DNA of 64,000 bases from Vagococcus teuberi (lineage in GTDB: Bacteria > Bacillota > Bacilli > Lactobacillales > Vagococcaceae). Under the pieces are notes generated by a model. It saw nothing but the letters and a program-made list of their open reading frames with translations. It was not told the origin of the DNA and made no database searches. This document shows positions 7,665-16,119 of the stretch, piece by piece. The position numbers and the translations under genes were made by a program. Within the stretch, counting starts at the first letter, position 1; each line of letters starts with the position of its first letter. The stretch covers positions 608,501 through 672,500 of the forward strand of contig NZ_CP017267.1 in the NCBI RefSeq assembly GCF_001870205.1. The letters are read 5' to 3'.

Positions 7665-9242
7665 ATGGGATTTGATCAACAAAAAGAAGTCGATAGAAGA
7701 AGAACGTTTGCCATTATTTCGCATCCGGATGCTGGTAAAACAACAATTACGGAACAATTATTATTATTTGGTGGCGCGATTAGAAATGCTGGGACAGTAA
7801 AAGGTAAAAAAACGGGTAACTATGCTAAATCAGACTGGATGGATATTGAAAAACAACGTGGGATTTCGGTAACAAGTTCAGTGATGCAATTTGATTTTCA
7901 AGGTAAACGTGTGAATATTTTAGATACACCAGGACATGAGGATTTCTCGGAAGATACTTATCGTACATTGATGGCAGTCGATAGTGCTGTCATGGTCATT
8001 GATAGTGCTAAAGGGATTGAAGCACAAACAAAAAAACTTTTCCAAGTATGTCGTATGCGTAGTATTCCTATTTTTACATTCATTAACAAACTAGATAGAG
8101 ATGGTCGTGAGCCACTTGATTTACTAGAAGAATTAGAAGAAGTGTTAGAAATTGATTCTTATCCAATGAATTGGCCAATCGGTATGGGAAAAGGATTTGA
8201 AGGATTATATGATATTTATAATAATCGTATCGAAATTCATCGTCCTGATCGATTTGATGATGAAAGGTTTTTACCTCTTAATGATGAAAGAGAATTAGAA
8301 ATGGATCACCCATTAAAACAACAATCTATTTTTTCACAAGTAATGGAAGAAGTTGAGTTGTTACTTGAAGCTGGAAATGAATTTTCAGAAGAAAAAATTG
8401 CTAAAGGTGAATTAACCCCAGTATTCTTTGGTTCTGCTTTGACAAACTTTGGTGTGGAAACATTTTTAGAAACATTTTTACAATTTGCACCAAAACCAAG
8501 TGAGCATGAAACAAAAGATGGTGGCCAAGTTAGTCCTTATGACAAAGACTTTTCTGGATTTGTCTTTAAAATTCAAGCAAATATGAACCCAGCTCATAGA
8601 GATAGAATTGCATTTGTTCGGATTTGTTCAGGGAGCTTTGAAAAAGGCATGGAAGTTAAGTTAGCTCGTGAATCGAAAAAAATTAAGTTAAATAACTCAA
8701 CCCAGTTTATGGCTGATTCTCGTGAAATCGTAGAAGAAGCAGTGGCTGGTGATATTATTGGGTTGTATGATACAGGAACTTATCAGATTGGTGATACCTT
8801 ATTTACTGGTAAAGATAAGATTGAATTTGAAGATTTACCACAATTTACGCCAGAGTTATTTATGAAAGTTACGGCGAAAAATGTGATGAAACAAAAATCA
8901 TTCCACAAAGGACTTTATCAACTAGTACAAGAAGGAGCTATTCAATTATATAAAACTTATTTAACTGAGGATTATATTATTGGAGCTGTTGGACAGCTAC
9001 AGTTTGAGGTATTCAAACATCGTATGTTGAATGAGTACAATACTGAGTTAATCATGGAACCAATGGGAACCAAAATTGCTCGTTGGATTGACCCATCTCA
9101 GTTAGATGAAAAAATGAGTTCAAGTCGAAATATCTTAGCAAGAGATCGATTTGACCAACCATTATTCTTATTTGAAAACCAATTTGCGATGCGTTGGTTT
9201 GCAGATAAGTATCCAGAAGTTGAGTTGAAGACATTGTTATAG
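7665..9242 (+). CDS. prfC: Peptide chain release factor 3
   Basis: The 525-residue GTPase carries G1 [10 protein letters not shown], the switch region [11 protein letters not shown]3 DTPGHEDF and G4 [10 protein letters not shown], which is the class II release-factor-recycling pattern of RF3. RF3 removes RF1 and RF2 from the ribosome after peptide release. Length matches the family (about 525-530). The start has a GAGGAG site 6-7 bp upstream of ATG. It stands alone with its own promoter and terminator. The Leu-rich end ([11 protein letters not shown]) matches the usual C-terminus. Confidence 0.97.
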   Translation: MGFDQQKEVDRRRTFAIISHPDAGKTTITEQLLLFGGAIRNAGTVKGKKTGNYAKSDWMDIEKQRGISVTSSVMQFDFQGKRVNILDTPGHEDFSEDTYRTLMAVDSAVMVIDSAKGIEAQTKKLFQVCRMRSIPIFTFINKLDRDGREPLDLLEELEEVLEIDSYPMNWPIGMGKGFEGLYDIYNNRIEIHRPDRFDDERFLPLNDERELEMDHPLKQQSIFSQVMEEVELLLEAGNEFSEEKIAKGELTPVFFGSALTNFGVETFLETFLQFAPKPSEHETKDGGQVSPYDKDFSGFVFKIQANMNPAHRDRIAFVRICSGSFEKGMEVKLARESKKIKLNNSTQFMADSREIVEEAVAGDIIGLYDTGTYQIGDTLFTGKDKIEFEDLPQFTPELFMKVTAKNVMKQKSFHKGLYQLVQEGAIQLYKTYLTEDYIIGAVGQLQFEVFKHRMLNEYNTELIMEPMGTKIARWIDPSQLDEKMSSSRNILARDRFDQPLFLFENQFAMRWFADKYPEVELKTLL

Positions 9243-9251
9243 GATAAAATT

Positions 9252-9293
9252 AAAACTTCTCTTATCAATTTTGTTGATGAGAGAGGTTTTTTT
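9252..9293 (+). terminator. prfC terminator
   Basis: Near-perfect 16-bp arms (AAACTTCTCTTATCAA from 9253, TTGATGAGAGAGGTTT to about 9289, with G-T wobbles) are followed by a T run. Confidence 0.85.
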
Positions 9294-9345
9294 ATTGATT
9301 ATTCAATATTTTTTATAAAAACTTTTTTTGCAAGAAATAGTATTA

Positions 9346-9372
9346 TTGATAGAATTAGATTAATTCTATATT
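9346..9372 (+). promoter_or_regulatory. Putative promoter of the orphan gene with palindrome in the spacer
   Basis: TTGATA (9346-9351) is followed after 15 bp by TATATT (9367-9372), or after 17 bp by TATTTT. A perfect 7-bp palindrome AGAATTA-GAT-TAATTCT (9351-9367) fills the spacer and would be a natural operator. Both elements are predictions. Confidence 0.4.
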
Positions 9373-9410
9373 TTTGAATCGTTTTCTAGTGTTTAAGGAG
9401 GATCATATGT

Positions 9411-11411
9411 ATGAAAAGAATTAAGTATTATAGTCCATCAGACTTATCTATAGGATTTCATTTTGAAAGATTTAGAGAATTAATCAAAGAATATAAAAAT
9501 CTCGATTATAGTAATATTATAAGCATAGTAGAAATCTACAATGCTTTAAAATTTATAGAGATGAAAATATTTGTTAATGAAATATCTATTGAAGAAATGA
9601 AAGTAGCATCCAAAGTTTTTAAGAAGAAATTAAATCAATTTTTTAAAGAGGTTGATAAACAAGATATTTCAGATTTTTTCAGATTGTTCTTTTTATGGGA
9701 GAATATTGATTTTTACGAATATAGGTCTGAAAAAATTATCTTTGAAGATAATGTAGATAAAAATAATTATCAGATATATAGAAAAGATTTCATAGAGTGC
9801 TTTGAAAAATATAAATTACATGAAATAATTAATGAAAAAGAATTACAAGATATTATAGAAAAATATGAAATAAGTATAGAATTTTTTTTGAGAACTAATT
9901 ATTTTATAGATAATTATAGTAGTTTAATAAGAAAAAAATATTTAGAATCATCTAAAAATATTGAACTTCTGTTAACCAGTTATATAGATGAAGGCAGAAT
10001 TATATCCATTCCTTCAAGTGTATCTAATAAAGAATTGTATCAACTATGTGAACGATATATAGAATCTGAACATGCAGATTTAAATTATCTTCGTATAGTC
10101 TCTAATGGTATACAAGGGTTTAAAGAATTTGTAATAAACCCGAAGGTAAAGGCAAAAGCAAAAAAAAGAGCTGAACAAATTGAAACTAAAATATTAGCAG
10201 ATAAAGAACATGTCTTTGAACAAAGTATTTGTATTTATACTGAAGAGAGTGAGTACAATAATTCTAATGTAATATTTAAGAGCTTAATTGACGTAGAATT
10301 TATTAAAATTGAAAAATTAAAAGAAAACTTATTACAATATATGATGTATTTTAATGGTTTTTTTACGGATAATTGGGTATTGAATCTTTGTAGTTTTCCT
10401 AATATTGAAAGTACAACATTAATGAGATTATTTTCTGGTGCTAAAACTAAAAAAAATTATGAGACAAGTATTTATTTTCATAATAAAAATACCTTACAAT
10501 TATTAAGTTTTAAAATATATCAGAAAAAACTACAGGAGATTCATAATTATAGAATTGAAGAGTTAGTAGTTTATTTTTTTTCAAATTATTGTAAAGAAAG
10601 ATTTATGATAGATTGGTTACCGTTAGATTTTTCAAATCAATTTGAAAAATTACATATTCAGACAAAAAATTTATTTACTTTAGAAGAGCAGATTAGAAAA
10701 CAATGGAAATTGTATGTAGAAGAAAACAAAGTGGATAAAGAACTATTTGAATTAGAATTTACCCCTTCATTTAGTTCTCTAAAAAGTAAATTACGTAGAA
10801 AAAATATATATGTAAATTCAAAAAATGAAAATATTAATCAGGTTTTATTTTTATTATTCTCAGACCAATCAGGAATTATATATATTAATGAATATATTAA
10901 AGGAAATGACTTTATAGAATTATTAAATAAAAATAAAATAAAGAGGAGTGATTTTCATAGTTATCAAATTGCTGCAATTGATTTTCTGATTAATAACGAA
11001 ATAGTTTCATTAGATAGTCAACAAAGAATATATTTAACTCAACAACAAAGTTGGAAAATACTTATTTTACAAAATATATACCAATATGGGGTAGATAATT
11101 ACTATTATCTAAATCACAAAGTGAGTAGTAAAAAAATATTAAAAGAAAAGCAAAAAATAATTGATCAAATGATAGATGATGGTTTATTAAATTATGAAGA
11201 TACCCTCTTTTCAAGGCCAGAAATAGATTATCTCAATTATATATTAAATAATTCAGAATTTGATAATGCATTGGGGTTAAGAAACAAGTATTTACATGGT
11301 GCTGTTATAGAGGAAAATGAAGAGGAGTATTATTTAGCCTTAATTATAATAGTAGTATATGTAATTAAAATAAACGAGGAATTAAGAATTATTAATGATG
11401 AGAACTTATAG
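9411..11411 (+). CDS. Large orphan protein with C-terminal HEPN-type motif; candidate phage-defence gene
   Basis: I do not recognise this 666-residue protein. It is mostly helical by composition, rich in Ile, Lys, Asn and Tyr, and has no signal peptide, membrane segment, Walker motif or nuclease motif in the first 600 residues. At the C-terminus LRNKYLHG (R624, H629) inside a helical context fits the R-N-x3-H signature (a case of Rx4-6H) of HEPN domains, which are metal-independent RNases common in abortive infection and toxin systems. A basic KAKAKKRAEQ stretch lies near residue 245. The gene is far more AT-rich than its neighbours (9 of 60 bases are G or C at 9841-9900, against 20 of 60 at 8101-8160 in prfC) and is a single-gene unit with its own promoter, AAGGAGGA site 8 bp before ATG, and terminator. 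Acquisition by transfer is likely; function is inferred. Confidence 0.8.
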   Translation: MKRIKYYSPSDLSIGFHFERFRELIKEYKNLDYSNIISIVEIYNALKFIEMKIFVNEISIEEMKVASKVFKKKLNQFFKEVDKQDISDFFRLFFLWENIDFYEYRSEKIIFEDNVDKNNYQIYRKDFIECFEKYKLHEIINEKELQDIIEKYEISIEFFLRTNYFIDNYSSLIRKKYLESSKNIELLLTSYIDEGRIISIPSSVSNKELYQLCERYIESEHADLNYLRIVSNGIQGFKEFVINPKVKAKAKKRAEQIETKILADKEHVFEQSICIYTEESEYNNSNVIFKSLIDVEFIKIEKLKENLLQYMMYFNGFFTDNWVLNLCSFPNIESTTLMRLFSGAKTKKNYETSIYFHNKNTLQLLSFKIYQKKLQEIHNYRIEELVVYFFSNYCKERFMIDWLPLDFSNQFEKLHIQTKNLFTLEEQIRKQWKLYVEENKVDKELFELEFTPSFSSLKSKLRRKNIYVNSKNENINQVLFLLFSDQSGIIYINEYIKGNDFIELLNKNKIKRSDFHSYQIAAIDFLINNEIVSLDSQQRIYLTQQQSWKILILQNIYQYGVDNYYYLNHKVSSKKILKEKQKIIDQMIDDGLLNYEDTLFSRPEIDYLNYILNNSEFDNALGLRNKYLHGAVIEENEEEYYLALIIIVVYVIKINEELRIINDENL

Positions 11412-11438
11412 TCAGACTATAAATTTAATTCAAAATAT

Positions 11439-11480
11439 GTCAAAAAAGGATACTCTGATTTGGAGTATCCTTTTTTTGAC
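11439..11480. terminator. Bidirectional terminator
   Basis: The arms GTCAAAAAAGGATACTC (11439-11455) and GAGTATCCTTTTTTTGAC (11463-11480) pair almost perfectly around a 7-base loop. It separates the orphan gene from the convergent lipoprotein gene. Confidence 0.85.
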
Positions 11481-11482
11481 AA

Positions 11483-12532
11483 TCAATTTTTTGCAATCTT
11501 CTCCATATCCAATGGCACGACATAATTCACAACAGTCAACCCTTTTTTATCTCTGAAACGTTGCGTACCAGATTCAAAAATTGTGTAGAGTTTGTCACCT
11601 GATACGGAAATTTGTTCTAAGTAAGGTGGAGCTTCTATCGTTTTTATGGCATCTTTTTCGAGGAATAAATCATTGTCATCTAATTCGTAGACAAGTATTT
11701 TCGAGTTTTTATCCCCGTAAGAACGTGATAAAAGCATATAATTTTTATAAAAAGTAATACCCTGAATTTGTGTTCCAACATGTAATTTTTCTTCAGGAGA
11801 AAGAGTTGTATCATCATCTATCAGTTCTTTTTTTCCATGTAATGTTGTATCAAATACGCCATCGTCGTTAAATTGATATTTTTCTAAAACGGCTTTGTGA
11901 TTGACAGAAAAGTAACCAACATAAAGGGCTTTATCATGATAAGTGACGTAAGATGACCGTTTAATACCATCTAATGTGATTTCTTGGTCATAGACAATGG
12001 GTTCATAATGTTCTTCCATGTTGTATGCTTTTAATTTATCCATTGAAAAAGCCACGAGTTCAGCTTTATTAGAATCTGTTGAAGAACATACCCAAATATT
12101 TTTTGCCATAGGATCATAGGTAATACCTCCTACATGAGGGTGACCTTTTAAAATAATGGTTTTAATGTATTTGTGAGTGTTTTTATCTAGGACATAGACA
12201 ACAGAATGGTGAGTATCATCATGACTATAAGATGAAATTAATAAATAATCCTCTGCAATCGTTACACCTTGTGGATCCATAGATTGACTGACACTTTTTT
12301 TACCAGGTTCATCAAGTAATGGAACAATCGTTTCCTTGAGCCCAGGTACAGGATAGGTATCACCGTTTGATACATCGGAAAAATAACTTAAGTTATAAAA
12401 GTCTGCGTAGTTTTCTTTTAATTCTTTCGCTTGTTTAGTAACATCTTTTTGTTCTGTTAATTTAGAAGAAGATTGACAAGCGCTAATAAAAAATAATGAA
12501 ATCGTTAGGATAGTTAAGGATAGTTTGTTCAT
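11483..12532 (-). CDS. Putative lipoprotein with beta-propeller-like sequence
   Basis: The start is set at the ATG giving MNKLSLTILTISLFFISAC, since GGA lies 9 bp upstream and the product then begins with a lipoprotein signal whose lipobox ISAC ends at Cys19; the longer frame (to 12592) would bury the signal. The mature protein of about 330 residues contains repeated YLLISSY-, VVYVLDKN- and NIWVCSS-like strands, as in YncE-like beta-propellers. It should sit on the outer face of the membrane. No catalytic motif is visible and I cannot assign a substrate. It is a single-gene unit ended by the shared terminator. Confidence 0.75.
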   Translation of the reverse strand: MNKLSLTILTISLFFISACQSSSKLTEQKDVTKQAKELKENYADFYNLSYFSDVSNGDTYPVPGLKETIVPLLDEPGKKSVSQSMDPQGVTIAEDYLLISSYSHDDTHHSVVYVLDKNTHKYIKTIILKGHPHVGGITYDPMAKNIWVCSSTDSNKAELVAFSMDKLKAYNMEEHYEPIVYDQEITLDGIKRSSYVTYHDKALYVGYFSVNHKAVLEKYQFNDDGVFDTTLHGKKELIDDDTTLSPEEKLHVGTQIQGITFYKNYMLLSRSYGDKNSKILVYELDDNDLFLEKDAIKTIEAPPYLEQISVSGDKLYTIFESGTQRFRDKKGLTVVNYVVPLDMEKIAKN

Positions 12533-12611
12533 TAAATATCGTCCTTTTTTATATGATATTCTTAGCATAACGGATAGATATTTGAAACACAATGTATTTT
12601 TTATAGGTAAA

Positions 12612-12645
12612 TAAAAAGGACTAAATTGATTATCAATCCTTTTAT
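12612..12645 (-). terminator. Putative terminator beyond the decayed gene
   Basis: On the minus strand the arms AAAAGG and CCTTTT, with an inner ATTGA/TCAAT stem and a T-rich tail (CCTTTTTATTT), form a plausible terminator for the ykkCD unit and the gene remnant. Confidence 0.5.
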
Positions 12646-12659
12646 TTTACTAATCCAAA

Positions 12660-12850
12660 TTATTTATTTTTAAATTCGTAGATAGCATCGCATGTTTTTG
12701 CAACATCATTTAAGTGTTCTAAAGCATACTCTTTTTTATTATCTACTTGAGTTTAAATGTACATATCAGTTAAAACTTTATCTAAGGCAGACAGGTAAGG
12801 CAATAAATTGTACGATTGAAAAATGGTAGATCCATCATTTTTTCGATCGT
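12660..12850 (-). pseudogene. C-terminal gene remnant with in-frame stop
   Basis: Reading the minus strand just beyond ykkD gives NDGSTIFQSYNLLPYLSALD, then KVLTDMYI, a TAA stop, and in the same frame TQVDNKKEYALEHLNDVAKT-CDAIYEFKNK before the final TAA at 12660-12662. The coherent amphipathic reading on both sides of one stop suggests the tail of a decayed helical protein. No start or ribosome binding site is visible. The parent family is not recognised. Confidence 0.4.
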
Positions 12851-12862
12851 ATTTTATTTGTC

Positions 12863-13177
12863 TTATCCAATTATTTTTAATCCGATGGCCGATAATAGAA
12901 TGACTAAGATACACAATAATCGTTTCCAATTTTTTGATTCGCCAAAATAAATCATCCCTATAAAGGTACTCCCAATAACACCAATACCTGTCCAAATAGC
13001 ATAACCTGTTCCCATGGGGATATATTTTAATGCCAAACTCAGTAAGAAAAAACTAAAACTAAATCCTATAATAATTAGTAGAACGGTTGAAAAAGTCCGT
13101 TTTATTGATAAGCGATTAATCATTGCGACACCAAACATTTCAAAAAAGCCAGCGACAATCAGTATTATCCAATCCAT
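12863..13177 (-). CDS. ykkD: SMR-family exporter subunit YkkD (guanidinium export)
   Basis: The 104-residue protein has four membrane helices filling nearly its whole length. The conserved Glu of helix 1 is in AGFFEMFGVAMIN, and PMGTGYAIWTGIG and the closing SAIGLKIIG closely match Bacillus subtilis YkkD. The start is the ATG at 13175-13177 with GGAGG 9 bp upstream; this lies one base after the ykkC stop. YkkC and YkkD work as a heteromeric small multidrug resistance transporter, and pairs under the ykkC riboswitch export guanidinium by proton exchange. The upstream riboswitch supports that substrate here. Confidence 0.93.
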   Translation of the reverse strand: MDWIILIVAGFFEMFGVAMINRLSIKRTFSTVLLIIIGFSFSFFLLSLALKYIPMGTGYAIWTGIGVIGSTFIGMIYFGESKNWKRLLCILVILLSAIGLKIIG

Positions 13178-13178
13178 T

Positions 13179-13517
13179 TTATTTTTCCTCCATAACATTT
13201 TTTTCTGGCGTTAAAAGTTTTAGACCAATAACACCACCAATCAGCAGTAAAATAAGTAATAATTTTAGCCAATTTAGTGTTGCTCCGAAAAATAGGACGT
13301 CTGATAAAACAATTCCTACTGTTCCAAGTCCGACAAATACAGCATAAACTGTTCCAGTAGGTAGTTTAGAAGTTGCTGAAATCATTAACCAATTACTGAT
13401 AATAATAAGTAAGATAGTCAATCCCCACTGGAAAATAGTTGTTGAGTGAGTTAACCCAATGACCCAAAATATTTCTAACATTGCGGCTGTTACGACCTTT
13501 AACCATTCTTTTTTCAT
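13179..13517 (-). CDS. ykkC: SMR-family exporter subunit YkkC (guanidinium export)
   Basis: The 112-residue protein has four membrane helices; the helix-1 Glu is in AAMLEIFWVIGLTHS, and LPTGTVYAVFVGLGTVGIVL and GVIGLKLLTPE match YkkC. It is the first gene of the pair, about 24 bp beyond the riboswitch terminator, with AGGAGG before the ATG. It should pair with YkkD to form the exporter. The extra polar tail (PEKNVMEEK) beyond helix 4 is typical of the YkkC subunit. Confidence 0.93.
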   Translation of the reverse strand: MKKEWLKVVTAAMLEIFWVIGLTHSTTIFQWGLTILLIIISNWLMISATSKLPTGTVYAVFVGLGTVGIVLSDVLFFGATLNWLKLLLILLLIGGVIGLKLLTPEKNVMEEK

Positions 13518-13540
13518 TTTCTTTCCTCCTAACTAAAAAT

Positions 13541-13670
13541 AAAAAAGCCTGAAAGACACTGTAAAAAAACAGTATCTCCCAGGCTTTTGTCCTTCCGTGA
13601 CATAGATAAATTATCTATGAGTTTTCTCTTGGACCAGACTAATACAGCGATATTACGGAACCCTAGAAAA
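13541..13670 (-). ncRNA. Guanidine-I (ykkC) riboswitch with terminator
   Basis: On the minus strand the leader carries the conserved blocks CTAGGGTTCCG (13665-13655), CTGGTCCAAGAG (13637-13626) and ACGGAAGGACAAAAGCC followed by TGGGAGA (13598-13575), which are the hallmarks of the guanidine-I aptamer. The last block overlaps the 5' arm of a hairpin (AAAGCCTG / CAGGCTTTTTT, about 13588-13541) with a T run, so ligand binding should prevent termination and turn on the ykkCD exporter. The class is well known; the identification here is by conserved sequence. Confidence 0.93.
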
Positions 13671-13693
13671 CTTAGTGTATGTAATTGGTTGTC

Positions 13694-13722
13694 ATTTTAT
13701 CAAACTATGAATCACTCGTCAA
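13694..13722 (-). promoter_or_regulatory. Promoter of the ykkCD riboswitch transcript
   Basis: On the minus strand TTGACG (13717-13722) and TAAAAT (13694-13699) are 17 bp apart, about 25 bp ahead of the aptamer. Confidence 0.75.
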
Positions 13723-13796
13723 CTCAGGTTAAAGTAATAGAATGTATCGTTTGTTTGCTTCATTCATGGTAATATGGATTAAAAAGGTATGAGAGT

Positions 13797-14345
13797 ATGA
13801 AAGATTTTTTACAAACTGATCGTCTAGAGATATTATTTTCTTATCAAGAAGCAGTGGATTTGCATCCTAATATGTATCAATTTTTAGAGGATAGCTCATA
13901 TAATGAGGAGATGTTTTTTCTTACATATACAACATTAAAAAGTATCTTAACTGATTTATTTTTTAAAGATGATAAGGTAATTCTTTTAATAAATAAATAT
14001 CCGCTATGTAACAAAAATAAAACAGATAAAATTCTCCATAAAATAGTGAAAAATATAAGAGAAATCACCTTATCTGAACAAACATTTGATTATCTTAATG
14101 ATGATATAGATACTTATCTGCGATTGCAAATTGAAACAACTTACTCCAATATAAAGTGGAAGCAGTTGATACTTAGTCTGATTAATCAAGATTTTCCAGA
14201 TAGACAACCGCAGTTTAAGACAAAGAATTCTTTTAAAACACCTGACATATATATCATTAGCCCGACAACTGATACGATGATACATATATATGATGATAGG
14301 GGATATATCATTTATAGTGACGACAAAATGAAAATAAGCAACTAA
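13797..14345 (+). CDS. DUF3885-type protein
   Basis: This 182-residue soluble protein ends with IHIYDDRGYIIYS, which matches the closing motif (His-x-Tyr-Asp-Asp-Arg-Gly) of DUF3885 proteins of unknown function. The middle has alternating basic helices. The ATG at 13797 has only a weak AGAG-like site. It is divergent from ykkCD and lies 22 bp before the epimerase gene, so the two may share a transcript. No enzymatic motif can be named. Confidence 0.7.
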   Translation: MKDFLQTDRLEILFSYQEAVDLHPNMYQFLEDSSYNEEMFFLTYTTLKSILTDLFFKDDKVILLINKYPLCNKNKTDKILHKIVKNIREITLSEQTFDYLNDDIDTYLRLQIETTYSNIKWKQLILSLINQDFPDRQPQFKTKNSFKTPDIYIISPTTDTMIHIYDDRGYIIYSDDKMKISN

Positions 14346-14367
14346 TTAAATAACGAGGTGACCAAAA

Positions 14368-15468
14368 TTGAAGAAAAAAGTAATGTTAGTGTTTGGCACA
14401 CGTCCAGAAGCCATAAAAATGTGCCCACTTGTTAATGAATTAGAAAAACAGGATGAATTTGAAACGGTCGTCTGTGTGACAGGACAACATAGGGAAATGC
14501 TGGATCAAGTATTGAGTGTGTTTCATGTAGTACCCAAATATGATTTGGATATTATGAAATCACAACAAGATCTATTTGATGTCACGACAAATATTTTAGA
14601 AAAAATCAAACCTATTTTAATAAAAGAAACACCTGATATGGTACTGGTTCATGGTGATACGAGTACGTCTTATGCATCAGCTTTAGCTGCGTTTTATCTT
14701 CAAATACCAGTAGGGCATGTTGAAGCAGGCCTGCGTACGCATAATATTTCGTCACCATTTCCTGAAGAATTTAACAGGCAGTCAATTAGTTTGATGTCAT
14801 CACTTGATTTTGCACCAACTAATCAAGCAAAAGAAACCTTGCTTAATGAAGGAAAAAAAGAAGACACAGTATTTGTCACAGGAAATACAGCGATTGATGC
14901 GCTAAAAACAACGGTTAAAAATGAATATGCTAGTGAGATATTAGAGTGGGTAGGAGATAGCCGACTAATCGTACTAACAGCTCATAGACGAGAAAATCAA
15001 GGAAAACCGATGAAAGAAATGTTTCAAGCTGTCAAACGAGTGGTTGATAAACATGAAGACGTTAAAGTAGTATACCCGATCCATATGAATCCTTCCATTC
15101 AGATACTTGCCAAAGAAGTATTTGGTCAGACGAATCGAGTTAAATTAATTCCACCAATGGATGTGATAGATTTCCATAACTTACTTGCTAAAAGTTATTT
15201 GATTATAACCGATAGTGGTGGAATACAAGAAGAAGCCCCTTCGCTTGGTAAGCCTGTGTTAGTCATGCGTGACACAACAGAAAGACCTGAGGGAATAAAA
15301 GCAGGGACATTAAAACTAGTTGGAACAAAAGAAGACATCATTTATGAAGCACTAGACAACTTACTAACAAATGAAGCAACGTATCTTGAGATGTCGACTG
15401 CTAGTAATCCCTATGGTGATGGGACAGCTTCACAACAAATTACGACTATTTTAAAGAAGAAACTATAA
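14368..15468 (+). CDS. wecB: UDP-N-acetylglucosamine 2-epimerase (non-hydrolysing)
   Basis: The 366-residue enzyme interconverts UDP-GlcNAc and UDP-ManNAc, the donor for wall teichoic acid linkage units and surface polysaccharides. It begins with KVMLVFGTRPEAIKM and carries HGDTSTS, GHVEAGLRT, PFPEEFNR, TAHRRENQ and DSGGIQEEAPSLGKPVLVMR, all family signatures of the GT-B fold. The start is a TTG at 14368 with GAGGTG 7 bp upstream; no ATG is suitable. Length is normal. No other polysaccharide genes are adjacent. Confidence 0.96.
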   Translation: MKKKVMLVFGTRPEAIKMCPLVNELEKQDEFETVVCVTGQHREMLDQVLSVFHVVPKYDLDIMKSQQDLFDVTTNILEKIKPILIKETPDMVLVHGDTSTSYASALAAFYLQIPVGHVEAGLRTHNISSPFPEEFNRQSISLMSSLDFAPTNQAKETLLNEGKKEDTVFVTGNTAIDALKTTVKNEYASEILEWVGDSRLIVLTAHRRENQGKPMKEMFQAVKRVVDKHEDVKVVYPIHMNPSIQILAKEVFGQTNRVKLIPPMDVIDFHNLLAKSYLIITDSGGIQEEAPSLGKPVLVMRDTTERPEGIKAGTLKLVGTKEDIIYEALDNLLTNEATYLEMSTASNPYGDGTASQQITTILKKKL

Positions 15469-15474
15469 CAAACA

Positions 15475-15507
15475 AAAGTTTTAGAGATTTCTCTAGAACT
15501 TTTTTTA
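15475..15507 (+). terminator. Terminator of the epimerase gene
   Basis: AAGTTTTAGAGA and TCTCTAGAACTT pair across a 2-base loop and are followed by a T run. Confidence 0.8.
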
Positions 15508-15570
15508 TGCATCTAAGGAATTTAATAAAAATCATTGTACTGTAAGTGAGAAACAAAAGGAGGAGATAAC

Positions 15571-16119
15571 ATGACAGATGAAGAATACCTGACTAGCTTG
15601 CTTAATAAAGATGAAGAAGCATTGAGTCAATTGATGGATACATACACGAAGCTATTGTGGGCAGTTGGTTCAAAGTATCTAAACCATCAGCAAGACATGG
15701 GAATTCAAGATATTGAGGAGTTAGTCAGTGATGTGTTTGTTAGACTATGGAAAAATCCAAAGGGGTTTGATCCAAGTAAAGGCACGTTAAAAACGTATCT
15801 ATGCATGATGACACGAAGTATGGCGTTAAATAAACTGAAACAAGTAGCTAAAGATATGACAGTAGAGTTAGATGATAGTATCACAGCCACATTAACAAAA
15901 GAAGAAAGTAACATGGATTGGCAAGCTTTTTATCAAGCGGTTATGACACTTGAAAAACCTATGAGAGAAATTATTATTAAACGTTATTTCTATGAAATGA
16001 AACCAAAAGACATTCAAGAAAAGACAGGTTATGACTCAAAACTAATTGATAATAAACTGTATCAAGGTAAGAAACAACTACAAAAACAGTTTAAAGAATT
16101 AGGAGGAGAATTGGGATGA
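15571..16119 (+). CDS. ECF-type RNA polymerase sigma factor
   Basis: The 182-residue protein has region 2 (about 15-90: ELVSDVFVRLWKNPKGFD, then TLKTYLCMMTRSMALNKLK) and region 4 (about 115-175, ending in a helix-turn-helix MKPKDIQEKTGYDSKLIDNK), with no region 3, as in extracytoplasmic-function sigma factors. A GGAGGAG site precedes the ATG. It overlaps the next gene by 4 bp (ATGA), and that gene encodes a membrane protein with the expected anti-sigma plan, so the pair likely senses an envelope signal. Confidence 0.9.
   Translation: MTDEEYLTSLLNKDEEALSQLMDTYTKLLWAVGSKYLNHQQDMGIQDIEELVSDVFVRLWKNPKGFDPSKGTLKTYLCMMTRSMALNKLKQVAKDMTVELDDSITATLTKEESNMDWQAFYQAVMTLEKPMREIIIKRYFYEMKPKDIQEKTGYDSKLIDNKLYQGKKQLQKQFKELGGELG

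Noticed and set aside
12753-12995. Open frame of 80 codons on the minus strand as a separate gene
   Set aside because: Its first half overlaps the end of ykkD in another frame and has no start signal; only the tail was kept, as a remnant.
13587-13772. Open frame of 61 codons on the plus strand
   Set aside because: It lies over the guanidine-I riboswitch and its promoter on the opposite strand and lacks a ribosome binding site.
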